From contig JAGPKW010000006.1 of assembly GCA_018053685.1 (NCBI GenBank), positions 5,730 to 11,005 of the forward strand: DNA of 5,276 bases, written 5' to 3'. This stretch comes from Patescibacteria group bacterium (GTDB lineage Bacteria > Patescibacteriota > Patescibacteriia > JAGPKW01). Within the stretch, counting starts at the first letter, position 1, and each line of letters begins with the position of its first letter. Position numbers and translations under genes: made by a program. The notes under the pieces are model-generated. The model saw only the letters and a program-made list of their open reading frames with translations, did not search any database and was not told where the DNA came from. This document shows, piece by piece, positions 5,022-5,276 of this stretch.

Positions 5022-5276
5022 TTATTCTGTCGCGATTGTTATATCCCCACATTTATCTTTTGAGGTATTTACAACATCCATAATATCATCTATTTTGGGT
5101 TCATATCCTGTTATTTTTGTTCCATCTTTTAATGTTGCTGAAACTAGCAGACTATGTGCTTGCATTATATCTTTAACATTACAATTTTCTATTGCTGATT
5201 TTATATTTAACCATGATGTATCAACTACTGCATTATTATTTATAATATTATCTACTTCTTCATAACCTGTTAAATA
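5022..5276 (-). CDS. C-terminal part of an unrecognised protein (5' end beyond the window)
   Basis: An open frame enters at base 5276 and runs 84 codons to a TAA at 5024-5022. The fragment shows normal protein composition. It contains SWLNIKSAIENCNVKDIMQA (21-40), then a strand-turn segment VSATLKDGTKITGYEPKIDD, and it ends KDKCGDITIATE. Two cysteines (32 and 76) bracket the domain and could form a disulfide if it is exported. The arrangement of an amphipathic helix, "x-V-K", a strand, LKDGTK(I) and a following "EPxIDD" helix loosely resembles the small extracytoplasmic domain of FtsH-type proteases. That is only a pattern impression; no ATPase or protease motif is visible. From memory, similar tails occur in CPR exported proteins. 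It lies 18 bases before the Kazal-type gene and is probably co-transcribed with it. Confidence 0.75.
   Translation of the reverse strand, partial: YLTGYEEVDNIINNNAVVDTSWLNIKSAIENCNVKDIMQAHSLLVSATLKDGTKITGYEPKIDDIMDVVNTSKDKCGDITIATE

Noticed and set aside
1..5276. CRISPR array, tRNA, rRNA, insertion sequence or attachment site
   Set aside because: I found no spaced direct repeats, no cloverleaf-like segments, no transposase-like frames and no flanking inverted repeats. The window is almost entirely coding.

Overview
The window is very AT-rich, clearly below one third G+C by eye, and densely coded. Every supported gene lies on the minus strand, so transcription runs from high to low coordinates. 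Gene content points to a Candidate Phyla Radiation (Patescibacteria) genome, probably Parcubacteria-like. The indicators are a secreted Kazal-type protein with a basic tail, a short one-TM DUF5666-like protein, and a very long HlyD-type adaptor followed by separate MacB-like ATPase and permease genes. The taxonomic call is inference from remembered family resemblance; no search was run. The standard stop code fits: five genes end in TAA, one ends in TGA within an ATGA overlap, and no complete gene has an in-frame TGA. This argues against the code-25 lineages (Gracilibacteria/SR1).

Right block (5276 to about 3919): the C-terminal 84 residues of a protein of unknown function (5022-5276) are followed 17 bases later by a 347-residue exported protein (3960-5003). 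That protein has a signal peptide, a six-cysteine Kazal-like domain, a four-cysteine linker, two diverged copies of an alpha/beta module and a basic amphipathic tail. The pair is probably one transcript. It is closed by an 11-bp perfect inverted repeat (3919-3947) that looks like a weak terminator.

Left block (about 3911 to 1): a perfect TATAAT box in the short gap starts what looks like a five-gene operon. Its genes are a two-TM protein with an anti-sigma-like architecture (3430-3858), a one-TM DUF5666-like protein (2916-3425), a 667-residue membrane fusion protein (902-2905), a LolD/MacB-type ABC ATPase (194-892) and the start of a MacB-like permease (1-197, cut by the window edge). Gaps are 4, 10 and 9 bases, then a 4-base ATGA overlap.

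The likely working unit is a MacAB-like envelope transporter. ATPase and permease would form the motor, the long adaptor would sit outside the membrane, and the two small membrane proteins would be accessory or regulatory. CPR cells are thought to lack a conventional outer membrane, so the adaptor's partner and substrate are open questions. None of the six visible start codons has a convincing Shine-Dalgarno sequence. The most interesting parts are the roughly 215-residue helical insertion in the adaptor hairpin, the Kazal protein with its tandem module, and the conserved-looking but unexplained small-protein/adaptor/ABC gene set. I see no RNA genes, CRISPR arrays, insertion sequences or attachment sites, and no gene-free stretch longer than about 100 bases.
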